A stretch of 64,000 nucleotides of DNA from Candidatus Kaistia colombiensis (GCA_029203105.1 CP119318.1:1006501-1070500), one strand, 5' to 3'; positions 28,755 through 38,000 are shown, numbered from the stretch's first letter. Notes: generated by a model from the sequence alone, not told the origin. Numbers and translations are program-made.

Positions 28755-29720
28755 TCAGCCGGCTTCGACCCAGGCGCGAATCAGCGTGTGGGCGATCGCC
28801 ATGCGCGGCGGCGTCGAGAGGCCGTCAGGATGGTCGCCATCCAGCATGGCGCGCGTTTCCTCGCGCGAGAACCAGCGGCAATCCTCGAGCTCTTCCGTAT
28901 CCGGGACGATCTCGGTCGAGGTCGCCTCGGCGATGCAGCCGATCATCAGCGACATCGGGAACGGCCAGGGCTGGCTGGCGTGATAGGCCACACGGCCGAT
29001 CCGGATGCCGGCCTCTTCCTGGATTTCGCGGCGCACCGCATCCTCGATCGTCTCGCCCGGCTCGACGAAGCCGGCGAGGCAGGAATAGGTGCCCGGTGCG
29101 AAGCGCGCCTGCCGGCCCATCAGGCAGCGGTCGCCATCGACCGCCAGCATGATCGCCACCGGGTCGGTGCGCGGGAACTTCTGCAGCCCGCAATTCGGAC
29201 AGTCGCGGCGATAGCCGCCCTGCGCCATGGTCGAGCGCGTGCCGCAGCGACCGCAGAAGCGGTTGGCCGCGTGCCAGTGCAACAAGGCGCGCGCCTGTGC
29301 CAGCGCGCCGAGCGTCGCCGGCTCGACCGTATCGAACAGGGGCGCGCCGGAATAGGCGTTGATCGCCAGCGTGCGCAGCGGCACGGCATGGAAGGCGTCG
29401 ACGTCGAACGACGTGTCGCTGCCGACGGTGGCGGCGATGCGCGGCGATGAATTCTCCCAGCCGAGCAGGATGGCGTCGTCCATCGCGGCGCCGAGCGCCT
29501 TGGCTTCCTTCAAGGTGAACAGGCTCTCGGTGGCGCCGCCGGAGCGGATCATCGCCTCGTCGCCGCGCAGCAGGAAGACCCGTACGCCCGGATCGGCCAA
29601 GGCGGCGGCGAAGGTCGATTCGTTGCGCGCCTCGCTGCGGCGATCGAGCGTGTTGCCGGAAAAACCGACGATCGTGCTGGGCTCGACCGGGGGCAATCGA
29701 TCAAAGAAATTACGGGTCAT
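28755..29720 (-). CDS. nudC: NADH pyrophosphatase (RNA deNADding enzyme)
   Basis: Product of 321 residues. It hydrolyses NAD(H) and removes NAD caps from RNA. Visible are the four-Cys zinc ribbon (CGRCG and CPNCG, about residues 155-175), the Nudix box GFVEPGETIEDAVRREIQEE, and the NudC-specific SQPWPFPMS. The ATG at 29720 begins a complete-length protein. It is divergent from the SRP RNA gene. Confidence 0.93.
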   Translation of the reverse strand: MTRNFFDRLPPVEPSTIVGFSGNTLDRRSEARNESTFAAALADPGVRVFLLRGDEAMIRSGGATESLFTLKEAKALGAAMDDAILLGWENSSPRIAATVGSDTSFDVDAFHAVPLRTLAINAYSGAPLFDTVEPATLGALAQARALLHWHAANRFCGRCGTRSTMAQGGYRRDCPNCGLQKFPRTDPVAIMLAVDGDRCLMGRQARFAPGTYSCLAGFVEPGETIEDAVRREIQEEAGIRIGRVAYHASQPWPFPMSLMIGCIAEATSTEIVPDTEELEDCRWFSREETRAMLDGDHPDGLSTPPRMAIAHTLIRAWVEAG

Positions 29721-29868
29721 GGCGCTGCTGTGGTGTGCGGAAACGGGCGGCCGACGAGCGTCGACTCGAAAATGAATCTGGTGATTACGCCATAGACCCT
29801 TTCACCGCGATAGCCCCGATCACGCTTCGGGCTTGCCATTTCGATCCGGAACGACGATATGTCTCCGC

Positions 29869-29966
29869 GGGAGGTTGGTGGTGGACGAGCCACTCGCCAA
29901 TCGGGTCAGGTCCGGAAGGAAGCAGCCCCAACGAGCCACGGCACGGGTCGCGTGCCAGCCTCCTAC
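29869..29966 (+). ncRNA. ffs: Signal recognition particle RNA (4.5S, small bacterial type)
   Basis: The universal SRP domain IV signature GGGTCAGGTCCGGAAGGAAG followed by CAGCCC is present, flanked by complementary ends GGGAGG and CCTCC that close a long hairpin of about 98 nt. This RNA binds Ffh and directs membrane proteins to FtsY. It sits just upstream of dnaX, a usual alphaproteobacterial place. The ends are estimated from pairing. Confidence 0.92.
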
Positions 29967-30097
29967 CTTTTCCCCAGCCATCGCGTCAGCTTCGATGATC
30001 AGACGGCGCGCCCCTCCGGGTGTGCTAAGGTCGAGGAAGCTTGTCCGCGAGGGCGGCGTGAAACAGGCCCGGACAGCAGGGACGGCAGCGGCGACGC

Positions 30098-31927
30098 ATG
30101 GACGGCGGCGATCTTTCCAGCACCCCGAAGGATGGCGCGAACGGCGCCTACCGCGTCCTTGCGCGCAAATACCGGCCGAAGAGCTTTGACGACCTCGTCG
30201 GCCAGGAGCCGATGGTCCGCACCCTCAAGAACGCCTTCGAGACCGGCCGTATCGCGCAGGCCTACATGCTCACCGGCGTTCGCGGCGTCGGCAAGACGAC
30301 GACGGCGCGCATCCTCGCCCGTGGCCTGAACTATTCCGTCCCCGGCAAGGTCGATCGCCCGACCATCGACATGCCGGAACTCGGCGTTCATTGCGCCGAG
30401 ATCATGGAAGGCCGCCATGTCGACGTGCTCGAGATGGACGCCGCCTCCAACAACGGCATCGACAACATCCGCGAGATCATCGAGGCCGTGCGCTACAAGC
30501 CGGTCTCGGCGCGCTACAAGGTCTACATCCTCGACGAAGTGCACATGCTGTCCGGCGCGGCCTTCAACGGCCTGCTGAAGACGCTCGAGGAGCCGCCCGA
30601 GCATGTGAAGTTCATCTTCGCGACGACCGAAATCCGCAAGGTTCCCGTCACCGTCCTGTCGCGCTGCCAGCGTTTCGACCTCAGGCGGATCGAATCGGAC
30701 CGGCTGATCGGCCTGTTGCGCTCGATCACGCAGAAGGAGCAGGTCGCGATCGGCGATGACGCGCTGGCGATGATCGCCCGCGCCGCCGAAGGCTCGGCCC
30801 GCGATTCGCTGTCGCTGCTCGACCAGGCGATTGCCCATGGCGCCGGCGCCATCACGGCCGAGGATGTGCGCGGCATGCTGGGCCTCGCCGACCGCGCCCG
30901 CATCATCGACCTGTTCGAGGCGCTGATGGGCGGCCGCATCGCCGAAGCGCTGGCGCTGCTCAAGGAACAATATGACATCGGCGCCGATCCGGCCGTCGTG
31001 CTGCAGGATCTCGCTGCCTTCACCCATGCCGTGACCCGCTTCAAGGTCGTGCCGGACAGCGGCGAGGACGCCGCCTTACCGCAGGACGAGCGGACGCGCG
31101 GCCGGGCGCTGGCCGAGACCGTGTCGCTGCGCGTGCTGGCACGCGCCTGGCAGATGCTGCTGAAGGGCATCGAGGAAGTATCGAGTTCGAGCCGGCCTCT
31201 CGCCGCCGCCGACATGGTGCTGATCCGCATCGCCCATGCCGCCGATCTGCCGACGCCGGACGAGGCGCTGCGCCTGCTGAAGAGCGGCCAGTTCGGCGCC
31301 GCATCTTCGGGCGGTGGCGCCATGCCGCAGGTTTCGCATCAGCCTTCCGCCGCGTCACAGGCTTCCGGCGGTTCGAATGGCGGGCCGATCGGCCAGATGC
31401 GCACCATCACCAACACCTCGCCCTTGCCCGCCACGGCGACGATGGCGCAGCCCGCGAGCCCGCCCCAGGCCAAGGCCGAGCCGGCGATCCGCTTCCAGCG
31501 CTTCGAGGACCTCGTCGCCTATGTCGGCCTGAAGCGCGACATCCCGCTGAAGCTGGCGCTCGAGCAGCAGGTCAAGCCGATCCGCTTCGAGCCCGGCCTG
31601 CTCGAATTCGAGCCGGCCGAGGATGCGCCGCGCACGCTGGCGCAGGATCTCGGCCGCAAGCTTTCCGACTGGACCGGCGAGCGCTGGGTCGTGGCGCTCG
31701 GCAAGGGCGCGACCGAGCCGACGATCGCCGAGGCGCGCGCCTTTGCCAGGGACAAGGCGCGTTCGGACGCTGCCGCCGATCCGCTGGTCGCGGCTGTGCT
31801 CTCCCGTTTTCCGGGCGCCAAGATCGTCGACATCCAGATCCGCGGCGCCGAGGAGCCCGAGGGCCTGCCGTCGCCCGCCGTCCCGGTCGATAATCCGGAC
31901 GAAGCGCCCGATCCCGACGACGATTGA
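30098..31927 (+). CDS. dnaX: DNA polymerase III subunit tau
   Basis: Product of 609 residues; the clamp-loader ATPase. Walker A GVRGVGKTTTARILARG (about residue 58), Walker B YILDEVHML, sensor 1 FIFATTEIRKVP and the SRC arginine-finger motif (VLSRCQRFDLRR) are present. The zinc module normally holding four Cys keeps only one (VHCAEIMEGRH). A Pro/Gln/Ala-rich linker of about 50 residues (about 400-460) leads to the C-terminal tau domain. I found no slippery-site layout for a gamma product. Confidence 0.94.
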   Translation: MDGGDLSSTPKDGANGAYRVLARKYRPKSFDDLVGQEPMVRTLKNAFETGRIAQAYMLTGVRGVGKTTTARILARGLNYSVPGKVDRPTIDMPELGVHCAEIMEGRHVDVLEMDAASNNGIDNIREIIEAVRYKPVSARYKVYILDEVHMLSGAAFNGLLKTLEEPPEHVKFIFATTEIRKVPVTVLSRCQRFDLRRIESDRLIGLLRSITQKEQVAIGDDALAMIARAAEGSARDSLSLLDQAIAHGAGAITAEDVRGMLGLADRARIIDLFEALMGGRIAEALALLKEQYDIGADPAVVLQDLAAFTHAVTRFKVVPDSGEDAALPQDERTRGRALAETVSLRVLARAWQMLLKGIEEVSSSSRPLAAADMVLIRIAHAADLPTPDEALRLLKSGQFGAASSGGGAMPQVSHQPSAASQASGGSNGGPIGQMRTITNTSPLPATATMAQPASPPQAKAEPAIRFQRFEDLVAYVGLKRDIPLKLALEQQVKPIRFEPGLLEFEPAEDAPRTLAQDLGRKLSDWTGERWVVALGKGATEPTIAEARAFARDKARSDAAADPLVAAVLSRFPGAKIVDIQIRGAEEPEGLPSPAVPVDNPDEAPDPDDD

Positions 31928-31966
31928 TCTCACGCTAGCCAGTCCATTCGAACAAGGAGAACCCGC

Positions 31967-32290
31967 ATGCGCGACATTCTCGGCATGATGAGCAAGGCCA
32001 AGGAATTGCAGTCCAAGATGCAGGACATGCAGGCCGAAGTCGCAACCATCGAGGTTGAAGGTTCGGCCGGCGCCGGTCTCGTCACGGTCCTGATGACAGC
32101 CAAGGGCGACCTGCGCAAGCTGACCATCGATCCGTCGCTGCTGAAGCCGGAAGAGGTCGAGATTCTCGAGGACCTGATTGCCGCCGCCCATGCGGATGCG
32201 CGCGCCAAGGCGGAGCGCACCATGGCCGACAAGATGCAGGAACTGACGGGTGGTCTCGGCCTGCCGGCCGGTCTCAAGCTGCCGTTCTAG
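31967..32290 (+). CDS. ybaB: Nucleoid-associated protein, YbaB/EbfC family
   Basis: Product of 107 residues starting MRDILGMMSKAKELQSKMQDMQ; the family's helix-strand-helix layout is clear, with the conserved VLMTAKGDLRKLTIDPSLL strand pair. It binds DNA as a dimer. The gene lies 39 bases after dnaX, with AAGGAG before the ATG, and is followed by recR, the order found in most bacteria. Confidence 0.93.
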   Translation: MRDILGMMSKAKELQSKMQDMQAEVATIEVEGSAGAGLVTVLMTAKGDLRKLTIDPSLLKPEEVEILEDLIAAAHADARAKAERTMADKMQELTGGLGLPAGLKLPF

Positions 32291-32353
32291 TCCGATGGAG
32301 CGGGGCGGATGCTTCGGTGTCCGCCTCGCCGATCCGCAAGCCCAAGCAGACAC

Positions 32354-32959
32354 ATGTCCCGCAGCACCGCCGGTCCCGAGATCGAACGTCTGATCCAGCT
32401 TCTTGCCCGGCTTCCCGGCCTCGGGCCGCGTTCGGCCCGGCGCGCGGCGCTGGCGCTGGTCAAGAAGAAGGATCAGCTGCTCGTGCCGCTGGCCGGCGCG
32501 ATGACAGTGGCGGCCGAGCGGATTCTCACCTGCTCGGTCTGCGGCAATATCGATACGGCCGATCCCTGCACGATCTGCACCGACCCGACACGCGACGCGA
32601 AGACCATCGTCGTCGTCGAGGACGTGTCGGATCTCTGGGCGTTGGAACGGGCCGGCGCCATCAAGGCGCGCTATCATGTTCTGGGCGGCACGCTGTCGCC
32701 GCTCGACGGGGTGGGTCCGGAAGACCTCAACATCGAGTCGCTGGTTGGCCGCTGCGCGACCGGCGACGTGTCCGAAGTGATTTTGGCGGTCAACGCTACG
32801 GTCGACGGCCAGACCACGGCGCATGTGATCACCGACCGCCTGACCGGCACGCCAGTCAAGGTCTCGCGGCTCGCGCATGGCGTCCCGGTCGGCGGCGAAC
32901 TCGATTATCTCGACGAGGGCACGCTCGCCGCCGCCATCCGCGCCCGCACGCCGTTTTGA
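32354..32959 (+). CDS. recR: Recombination mediator protein
   Basis: Product of 201 residues. It works with RecF and RecO to load RecA on gaps. HhH motif (LARLPGLGPRSARRAAL), four-Cys zinc finger (CSVCGNIDTADPCTIC), Toprim domain (IVVVEDVSDLWALE) and Walker-B-like C-terminal part are visible. ATG 32354 matches the family's N-terminus; an upstream start at 32309 would add 15 unrelated residues. Confidence 0.94.
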   Translation: MSRSTAGPEIERLIQLLARLPGLGPRSARRAALALVKKKDQLLVPLAGAMTVAAERILTCSVCGNIDTADPCTICTDPTRDAKTIVVVEDVSDLWALERAGAIKARYHVLGGTLSPLDGVGPEDLNIESLVGRCATGDVSEVILAVNATVDGQTTAHVITDRLTGTPVKVSRLAHGVPVGGELDYLDEGTLAAAIRARTPF

Positions 32960-32962
32960 GAG

Positions 32963-33016
32963 AAGCCCCTCATCCTGGCCCTCACTTGCTTGCGGGTGAG
33001 AGTGGGTCAGGGGCTT
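32963..33016. repeat. Palindromic AAGCCCCT...AGGGGCTT element
   Basis: Directly after recR an inverted repeat AAGCCCCT (32963-32970) / AGGGGCTT (33009-33016) encloses CCCTCAC and GTGAGAG segments that pair in turn, giving a long hairpin of 54 bases. It may serve as terminator or attenuator between recR and the next gene, and it resembles common rhizobial repeats. Confidence 0.55.
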
Positions 33017-33040
33017 GCTTGTTGTCACGGGGGACCCGCC

Positions 33041-33655
33041 ATGCCGTCTGAAATGCCCGATGCCGCCATTCTGCTCGAAGCGCATCGCTTCTGGTTCGAG
33101 GAACTGGTCGCCGGCGTCGAGCCGCAGGCCGAGCAGGTGAAGGTCTGGTTTTCGCGCCACGACGCCACCGACGACGCCTGCCGCGAGCGATTTGGCGGCC
33201 ATCTCGACGCCGTCGCCGAGACCGATTGGCCGTTCGAGGCTCTCTCGCCGGCAGCGGGGATTGGCTTCGTGCTGTTCCTGGACCAGTTTCCGCGCAATCT
33301 GTTCCGCGATGACCGCCGCGCCTATGCCTATGACGCGCGGGCCCGCGCGGCGGCGAGGCGGTTGATCGAGGCGGGCGTTGCGCGCTTCACGCCGATGGAG
33401 CGCGTCTTCCTCTATCTACCGTTCGAGCATAGCGAGGAACTGGCGGACCAGGATCTGTCGGTCGGCCTCTACGAGGCGCTGCTGGCCGAAGTGCCCGAGG
33501 CGGACAAGGAAGACTATCGGTCGTTCGTGGGCTATGCCGAAAAGCATCGCGAGCTGATCCGCCGCTTCGGCCGGTTCCCGCACCGCAACGCTGATCTCGG
33601 CCGTGTCTCGACGCCGGAAGAGATCGAGTTCCTGAAGGATGGCCGGGGATACTGA
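33041..33655 (+). CDS. DUF924 family protein
   Basis: Product of 204 residues, all-helical. DUF924 signatures are present: FWF near the N-terminus, FVLFLDQFPRNLFR (about residue 78), MERVFLYLPFEHSE and a C-terminal FGRFPHRNADLGR. The family resembles TPR-type helical repeats; its biochemical role is unknown. It follows recR after a palindrome, with GGGGGA before the ATG. Confidence 0.85.
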   Translation: MPSEMPDAAILLEAHRFWFEELVAGVEPQAEQVKVWFSRHDATDDACRERFGGHLDAVAETDWPFEALSPAAGIGFVLFLDQFPRNLFRDDRRAYAYDARARAAARRLIEAGVARFTPMERVFLYLPFEHSEELADQDLSVGLYEALLAEVPEADKEDYRSFVGYAEKHRELIRRFGRFPHRNADLGRVSTPEEIEFLKDGRGY

Positions 33656-33717
33656 ATCCCTCCTCATGGGGTAAGCGGGTGGGTCTTGGCACCTGACCTC
33701 GGAGGTTGGCGCCATTC

Positions 33718-33844
33718 TTCACCTCTCCCATGGGGAGAGGTCGGAGCGAAGCTCCGGGCGAGGGGGTAGGGAACCATCCGGTGAGGTCGTAAACCCTCAC
33801 CCGCCGGCCTTTGGCCGTCGACCTCTCCCTCAGGGAGAGGTGAA
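33718..33844. repeat. 127-bp element with perfect 12-bp terminal inverted repeats
   Basis: The ends TTCACCTCTCCC (33718-33729) and GGGAGAGGTGAA (33833-33844) are exact complements. Each end also carries its own inner partner, so two hairpins or one large stem are possible. It fills the gap between two convergent genes and may terminate both. A miniature relative with the same ends is at 51772-51800. Confidence 0.7.
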
Positions 33845-33848
33845 AGAA

Positions 33849-35021
33849 CTACTCTCCCGCCAGCAGGTCCGGCTGGCGATCATAGGCGGGAGAACCTTCG
33901 TCGCCGAACTCCAGCGCCTCGATCCGGGCACCCCGCGCGGTGAGCTTGCGGGTCGAGATCAGGATGTCGTCGATGTCCTTCGACGCCTGGTCGAAATGCG
34001 TCTTCAGCTTGCGGACGCGCTCGTCCACCCGGCCGAGATCCTCCATCAACTTCATCACCTCGCCCTGGATGAGATGAGCCTGCTCGCGCATGCCGGCGTC
34101 CTTCAGCACCGACTGGATGACCTGGATCGACAGCATCAGCAGGGACGGCGAGACGATGACGATCCTGAGCCGGTGCGCGGCCTGGATCAGGTCCTCGAAG
34201 CGCTCGTGGATGTCGGCGAAGATCGATTCCGACGGTACGAACATGAAGGCTGTGTCCTGCGTCTCGCCGGGGATCAGGTAGCGCTCGGCAATGTCCTTCA
34301 GATGCTTGGTGACGTCGCGGCGGAACTGCGCCTCGGCGGCGCGTGTGAACTCCGGCCCCTCGGCCGCGCGGATCGCGTTCCAGGCCTCGAGCGGGAACTT
34401 GGCGTCGACGACGAGGCCGGCAGCGCCGTTCGGAAAGGCGATGACGCAATCCGGCCGGTTGCCGTTCGAGAGCGTCGCCTGGAACTGATAGCCGCCCATC
34501 GGCAGGCCGTCCTGGACAATGGCTTCCATCCGCGCCTGGCCGAAGGCGCCGCGCGTCTGCTTGTTGGCGAGGATGTGCTGCAGCCCGACGACCTGGCTGG
34601 AAAGCTCGGTGATGTTGCGCTGCGCCATGTCGATGACGGCGAGGCGCTCGTTCAGTTTCGTCAGGTTCTCATGCGTATGGCGGGTCGATTCGACCATGGT
34701 CTGGCCGATGCGGTGGCCGAGCCCATCCATCCGGTGCGAAAGCCCTTGCAGCAGCTCGGACTGCCTGGAGCCGAACACCTCCGCCATCGTCTGCATCCGG
34801 CCCGTCATCTCGCTCTGGATGCGCACCAGTTCGCCGATCCGGCGCTCGAACTCGCCGCCCAGCATCGCCTGGTCCGCCTCGGCCAGGTCGCGACGGCGCA
34901 TGCCGCGCCAGACGACGATCAGCACGAGCAAGAGCAGGCAGACGCCGAGGGCGGCGGCTGCCAGCACTAGCATGGCGACGGTGATCGGCCGGTCGCCGAG
35001 GATGAAGAGGACGTCCTGCAT
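33849..35021 (-). CDS. rmuC: DNA recombination protein RmuC
   Basis: Product of 390 residues. An N-terminal membrane helix (VLAAAALGVCLLLLVLIVVW) is followed by a long coiled coil (about residues 55-140) and the RmuC core, a PD-(D/E)XK-like nuclease fold with LVVDAKFPLEAW, RDVTKHLKDIAERYL and AFMFVPSESIFADI. It limits inversions at short repeats. Convergent to the DUF924 gene. Confidence 0.92.
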   Translation of the reverse strand: MQDVLFILGDRPITVAMLVLAAAALGVCLLLLVLIVVWRGMRRRDLAEADQAMLGGEFERRIGELVRIQSEMTGRMQTMAEVFGSRQSELLQGLSHRMDGLGHRIGQTMVESTRHTHENLTKLNERLAVIDMAQRNITELSSQVVGLQHILANKQTRGAFGQARMEAIVQDGLPMGGYQFQATLSNGNRPDCVIAFPNGAAGLVVDAKFPLEAWNAIRAAEGPEFTRAAEAQFRRDVTKHLKDIAERYLIPGETQDTAFMFVPSESIFADIHERFEDLIQAAHRLRIVIVSPSLLMLSIQVIQSVLKDAGMREQAHLIQGEVMKLMEDLGRVDERVRKLKTHFDQASKDIDDILISTRKLTARGARIEALEFGDEGSPAYDRQPDLLAGE

Positions 35022-35161
35022 TCGCCCTTCATAACAGATTCGGACCCGATGACGAGATCAAAACGAGAACATGAGCGGAGGTGCCACGAGCCCCATCCAT
35101 CATTCCTCGTTGACCGCCCCGGCCGCATCTCTTATCTCAAACGGCTCAAACCGAGGTTTTC

Positions 35162-35716
35162 ATGGCTCTTCTCGACATCATCACCCTGCCGGACGCGAAG
35201 CTGAGGCTCGTCAGCGAGCCGGTGGAGCGCATCGACGACGAACTGCTCCGTTTCATGGACGACATGCTGGAGACGATGTACGAGGCGCCGGGCATCGGCC
35301 TCGCCGCCATCCAGGTCGGCGTGCCGCGCCGGGTCGTCACCATTGACGTCTCCGGTCGCGAGGAGGGCAGCAAGCCCGCGCCGCTGTTCCTGATCAATCC
35401 CGAGATCCTGACCTCGTCCGACGAGCGCTCGGTCTATGAGGAAGGCTGCCTGTCGATCCCGGACTACTATGCCGAGGTCGAGCGCCCGGCTTCCGTGCGC
35501 ATCCGCTATCTCGATCGTGACGGCAAGCTGCAGGAGATCGAGGCGGACGACATCCTCGCCACCTGCATCCAGCACGAGATCGACCATCTCGATGGCAAGC
35601 TCTTCATCGACTACCTGTCCCGCCTGAAGCGCGACATGGTGATCAAGAAGTTCGTCAAGGCGTCGAAGACGGGCGTCCGGCCGGAGTTCAAGTCGCACAC
35701 CCCCGACGAGATGTGA
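35162..35716 (+). CDS. def: Peptide deformylase
   Basis: Product of 184 residues. It removes the formyl group from nascent proteins. The three motifs are intact: GIGLAAIQVG (residues about 45-54), EEGCLSIP with the metal Cys, and QHEIDHLDGKLFIDYL with the HExxH pair. Followed by fmt after only 7 bases, the classical def-fmt operon. Confidence 0.95.
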   Translation: MALLDIITLPDAKLRLVSEPVERIDDELLRFMDDMLETMYEAPGIGLAAIQVGVPRRVVTIDVSGREEGSKPAPLFLINPEILTSSDERSVYEEGCLSIPDYYAEVERPASVRIRYLDRDGKLQEIEADDILATCIQHEIDHLDGKLFIDYLSRLKRDMVIKKFVKASKTGVRPEFKSHTPDEM

Positions 35717-35723
35717 GGCGGAT

Positions 35724-36656
35724 ATGAGCCTCCGCGTTGTCTTCATGGGCACGCCCGACTTTTCCGTGCCCACGCTCGTCGAAATCATCGGCCAGGGGCA
35801 TGAAGTCGTCGCCGTCTATTCGCAGCCGCCGCGTCCGGCCGGCCGCGGCATGGCGGAGCGCAAGTCGCCCGTGCATGAGACGGCGGAGCGCTTCGGCATT
35901 CCCGTCTTCACGCCGAAATCGTTGAAGGGCGCGGACGAGCAGGAGGCGTTTGCCTCGCTCGATGCCGACGTCGCCGTCGTCGTCGCCTATGGGTTGATCC
36001 TGCCGCAGGCGATCCTCGACGCGCCGCGCGAAGGCTGCCTCAACCTGCATGCCTCGTTGCTGCCGCGCTGGCGTGGCGCCGCGCCGATCCACCGGGCCAT
36101 CATGGCGGGCGATGCGGAGACCGGCGTCATGGTGATGCGCATGGAAGCGGGCCTCGATACTGGCCCGGTCGCCATGGCCGAGAAGATCGCGATCGCGCCT
36201 GACATCACCACCGGCGATTTGCACGACAAGCTGGCTCGGCTCGGCGCCGACCTGATGGTGCGGGCGCTGGCCGCCGCGTCGCGCGGCGGGCTTGATGCCG
36301 TGCCGCAGGCGGAAGTGGGCGTCACCTACGCTTCGAAGATCGACAAGACCGAAGCGCGGATCGACTGGCAGAGGCCTGCCGAAGAGGTTCACAATCATAT
36401 TCGCGGTCTGTCGCCCTTTCCGGGCGCGTGGTGCGAGATGACGTTTGGCGACAAGGTCGAGCGGGTCAAGGTGTTGCGCTCGACGGTGGCGGCGGGTTCC
36501 GGCGTGCCAGGTACCGTCCTGGACGATCAGCTTACCATCGCCTGTGGCGAAGGCGCCGTTCGGCTCGTCGAAGTGCAGCGCGCCGGCGGCAAGCCGCTTC
36601 GCACCGTCGAGTTCCTGCGTGGAGCTTCGGTTGCGCCCGGCGCCGTCCTCGGCTAG
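35724..36656 (+). CDS. fmt: Methionyl-tRNA formyltransferase
   Basis: Product of 310 residues. It formylates initiator Met-tRNA. The N-terminal formyltransferase domain has FMGTPDFSVPTL, the catalytic stretch NLHASLLPRWRGAAPIHRAI and TGVMVMRMEAGLDTG; the C-terminal OB domain binds tRNA. truA follows after 8 bases. Confidence 0.95.
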   Translation: MSLRVVFMGTPDFSVPTLVEIIGQGHEVVAVYSQPPRPAGRGMAERKSPVHETAERFGIPVFTPKSLKGADEQEAFASLDADVAVVVAYGLILPQAILDAPREGCLNLHASLLPRWRGAAPIHRAIMAGDAETGVMVMRMEAGLDTGPVAMAEKIAIAPDITTGDLHDKLARLGADLMVRALAAASRGGLDAVPQAEVGVTYASKIDKTEARIDWQRPAEEVHNHIRGLSPFPGAWCEMTFGDKVERVKVLRSTVAAGSGVPGTVLDDQLTIACGEGAVRLVEVQRAGGKPLRTVEFLRGASVAPGAVLG

Positions 36657-36664
36657 GTCGGGCA

Positions 36665-37450
36665 ATGCCTCGTTACAAGATCCTGATCGAATATGACGGC
36701 ACCCCCTATGCGGGCTGGCAACGCCAGGCCAACGCGCCTTCGGTGCAGCAAGCGCTCGAAGGCGCCATTCAGCGTTTTTCCGGCGAGGCGGCGTTGACCT
36801 TTGGCGCCGGGCGCACCGATTCCGGCGTCCATGCAACCGGGCAGGTGGCGCATTTCGATCTCCCCGGCCAATGGACGGGACTGCGCATCCGCGACGCGAT
36901 GAACGCCCAGCTCCGGCCGGAGCCGATTGCCGTGATCGAGGCGGAGCCCGTCCCCGATGGGTTCGACGCGCGCCGCTCTGCCGTCAAGCGGCACTATATC
37001 TATCGCGTGCTCGACCGCCGGGCGCCCGCCGCCCTCGAGATCAACCGCGTCTGGGACGTGCGCAAGCGCCTCGACATCGACGCGATGCAGCAGGCGGCGA
37101 ACCTGCTGCTCGGGTGGCATGATTTCACCACCTTCCGCTCAGCCGACTGCCAGGCAAAGAGCCCGATGAAGACGCTCGACCGGCTGGAGATCACCCGCGA
37201 GGGCGATCACGTCCTATTCGGCGTTTCCGCCCGTTCCTTCCTGCACAATCAGGTGCGGTCGATGGTCGGGACGCTGAAGAGGGTTGGCGAGGGCAAGTGG
37301 CCGGTCGCCCGCGTTGGCGAGGTGCTGGAAGCGCGCGACCGCAAGGCTTGCGGCCCGGTGGCGCCGTCCGGCGGACTCTATCTGGTTCGGGTCGACTACG
37401 GTTCAGCCGCCGAACAGCTTGCTGAAGATGCCGCTGAGGATGAGGCTTAG
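36665..37450 (+). CDS. truA: tRNA pseudouridine(38-40) synthase
   Basis: Product of 261 residues. It makes pseudouridine at positions 38-40 of the anticodon arm. The catalytic Asp lies in FGAGRTDSGVHATGQVAHF (about residue 50) and the conserved Tyr in RHYIYRVLD; FLHNQVRSMVGTL is typical. ATG 36665 matches the family start. The 3' end overlaps the convergent membrane-protein gene by 48 bases. Confidence 0.95.
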   Translation: MPRYKILIEYDGTPYAGWQRQANAPSVQQALEGAIQRFSGEAALTFGAGRTDSGVHATGQVAHFDLPGQWTGLRIRDAMNAQLRPEPIAVIEAEPVPDGFDARRSAVKRHYIYRVLDRRAPAALEINRVWDVRKRLDIDAMQQAANLLLGWHDFTTFRSADCQAKSPMKTLDRLEITREGDHVLFGVSARSFLHNQVRSMVGTLKRVGEGKWPVARVGEVLEARDRKACGPVAPSGGLYLVRVDYGSAAEQLAEDAAEDEA

Positions 37451-37987
37451 GGCCAGATCGGCGGCGACCAGGCCGACCCGGAATCCGACCGACTTGCCCA
37501 GTGTCGCACCGACGATTTGGTAGTGGTAGCGCAGCATGACGCCGACGATGGCGAGCGACACCACGGCGGCGAACTCGATCGGCACCAGTCCGAGCCCGGC
37601 CAGCAGGGCGACGGCCGCCTGTGGCGCCGCCATGATCACCGAGGCCCAGTTGCGCACGACGATATAGGACGCGTAGCTGCGCGCGATGCCGAGCCTTCTG
37701 GCGAAGACCGCCAGCAGGATCGGCATGGTGATCCAGTCGAGGATGAGGTCCAGCCCGCGCGACACGAGGAAGATCGCATCCGTCGGACCGGCGATGGTGA
37801 CGTCCTCCGGCCGCAGCCGATGCTCGACGGCGACGCTGATCGCGAAGAAGGGCAGCATGTAGAAGATGGCGCCGAACGAGCGCCAGAAGCCGTCGACGCT
37901 GAAGTCGAAGCGCTGCAACCCCTCGCGCCGACCGAGAAACAGTTCGAGCGCGCCCGTCAGCGCGCTGGATGCGGAGGGGGCGATCAT
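37403..37987 (-). CDS. Integral membrane protein of unknown function
   Basis: Product of about 194 residues with four to five hydrophobic helices (for example FGAIFYMLPFFAISVAV, AAVALLAGLGLVPIEFAAVV and VGLVAADLALSLILSGIF). I recognise no enzymatic motif. ATG 37987 is given; a TTG at 38008 that overlaps the dapE stop is also possible. Its end overlaps truA on the opposite strand by 48 bases, and it is encoded directly after dapE, an arrangement seen in related genomes. Confidence 0.75.
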   Translation of the reverse strand: MIAPSASSALTGALELFLGRREGLQRFDFSVDGFWRSFGAIFYMLPFFAISVAVEHRLRPEDVTIAGPTDAIFLVSRGLDLILDWITMPILLAVFARRLGIARSYASYIVVRNWASVIMAAPQAAVALLAGLGLVPIEFAAVVSLAIVGVMLRYHYQIVGATLGKSVGFRVGLVAADLALSLILSGIFSKLFGG

Positions 37988-38000
37988 CGGGCCGCTGCCA

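Noticed and set aside
30098..31927. Programmed frameshift in dnaX producing gamma
   Set aside because: No A-AAA-AAG-type slippery site with stem-loop was seen at the expected position.
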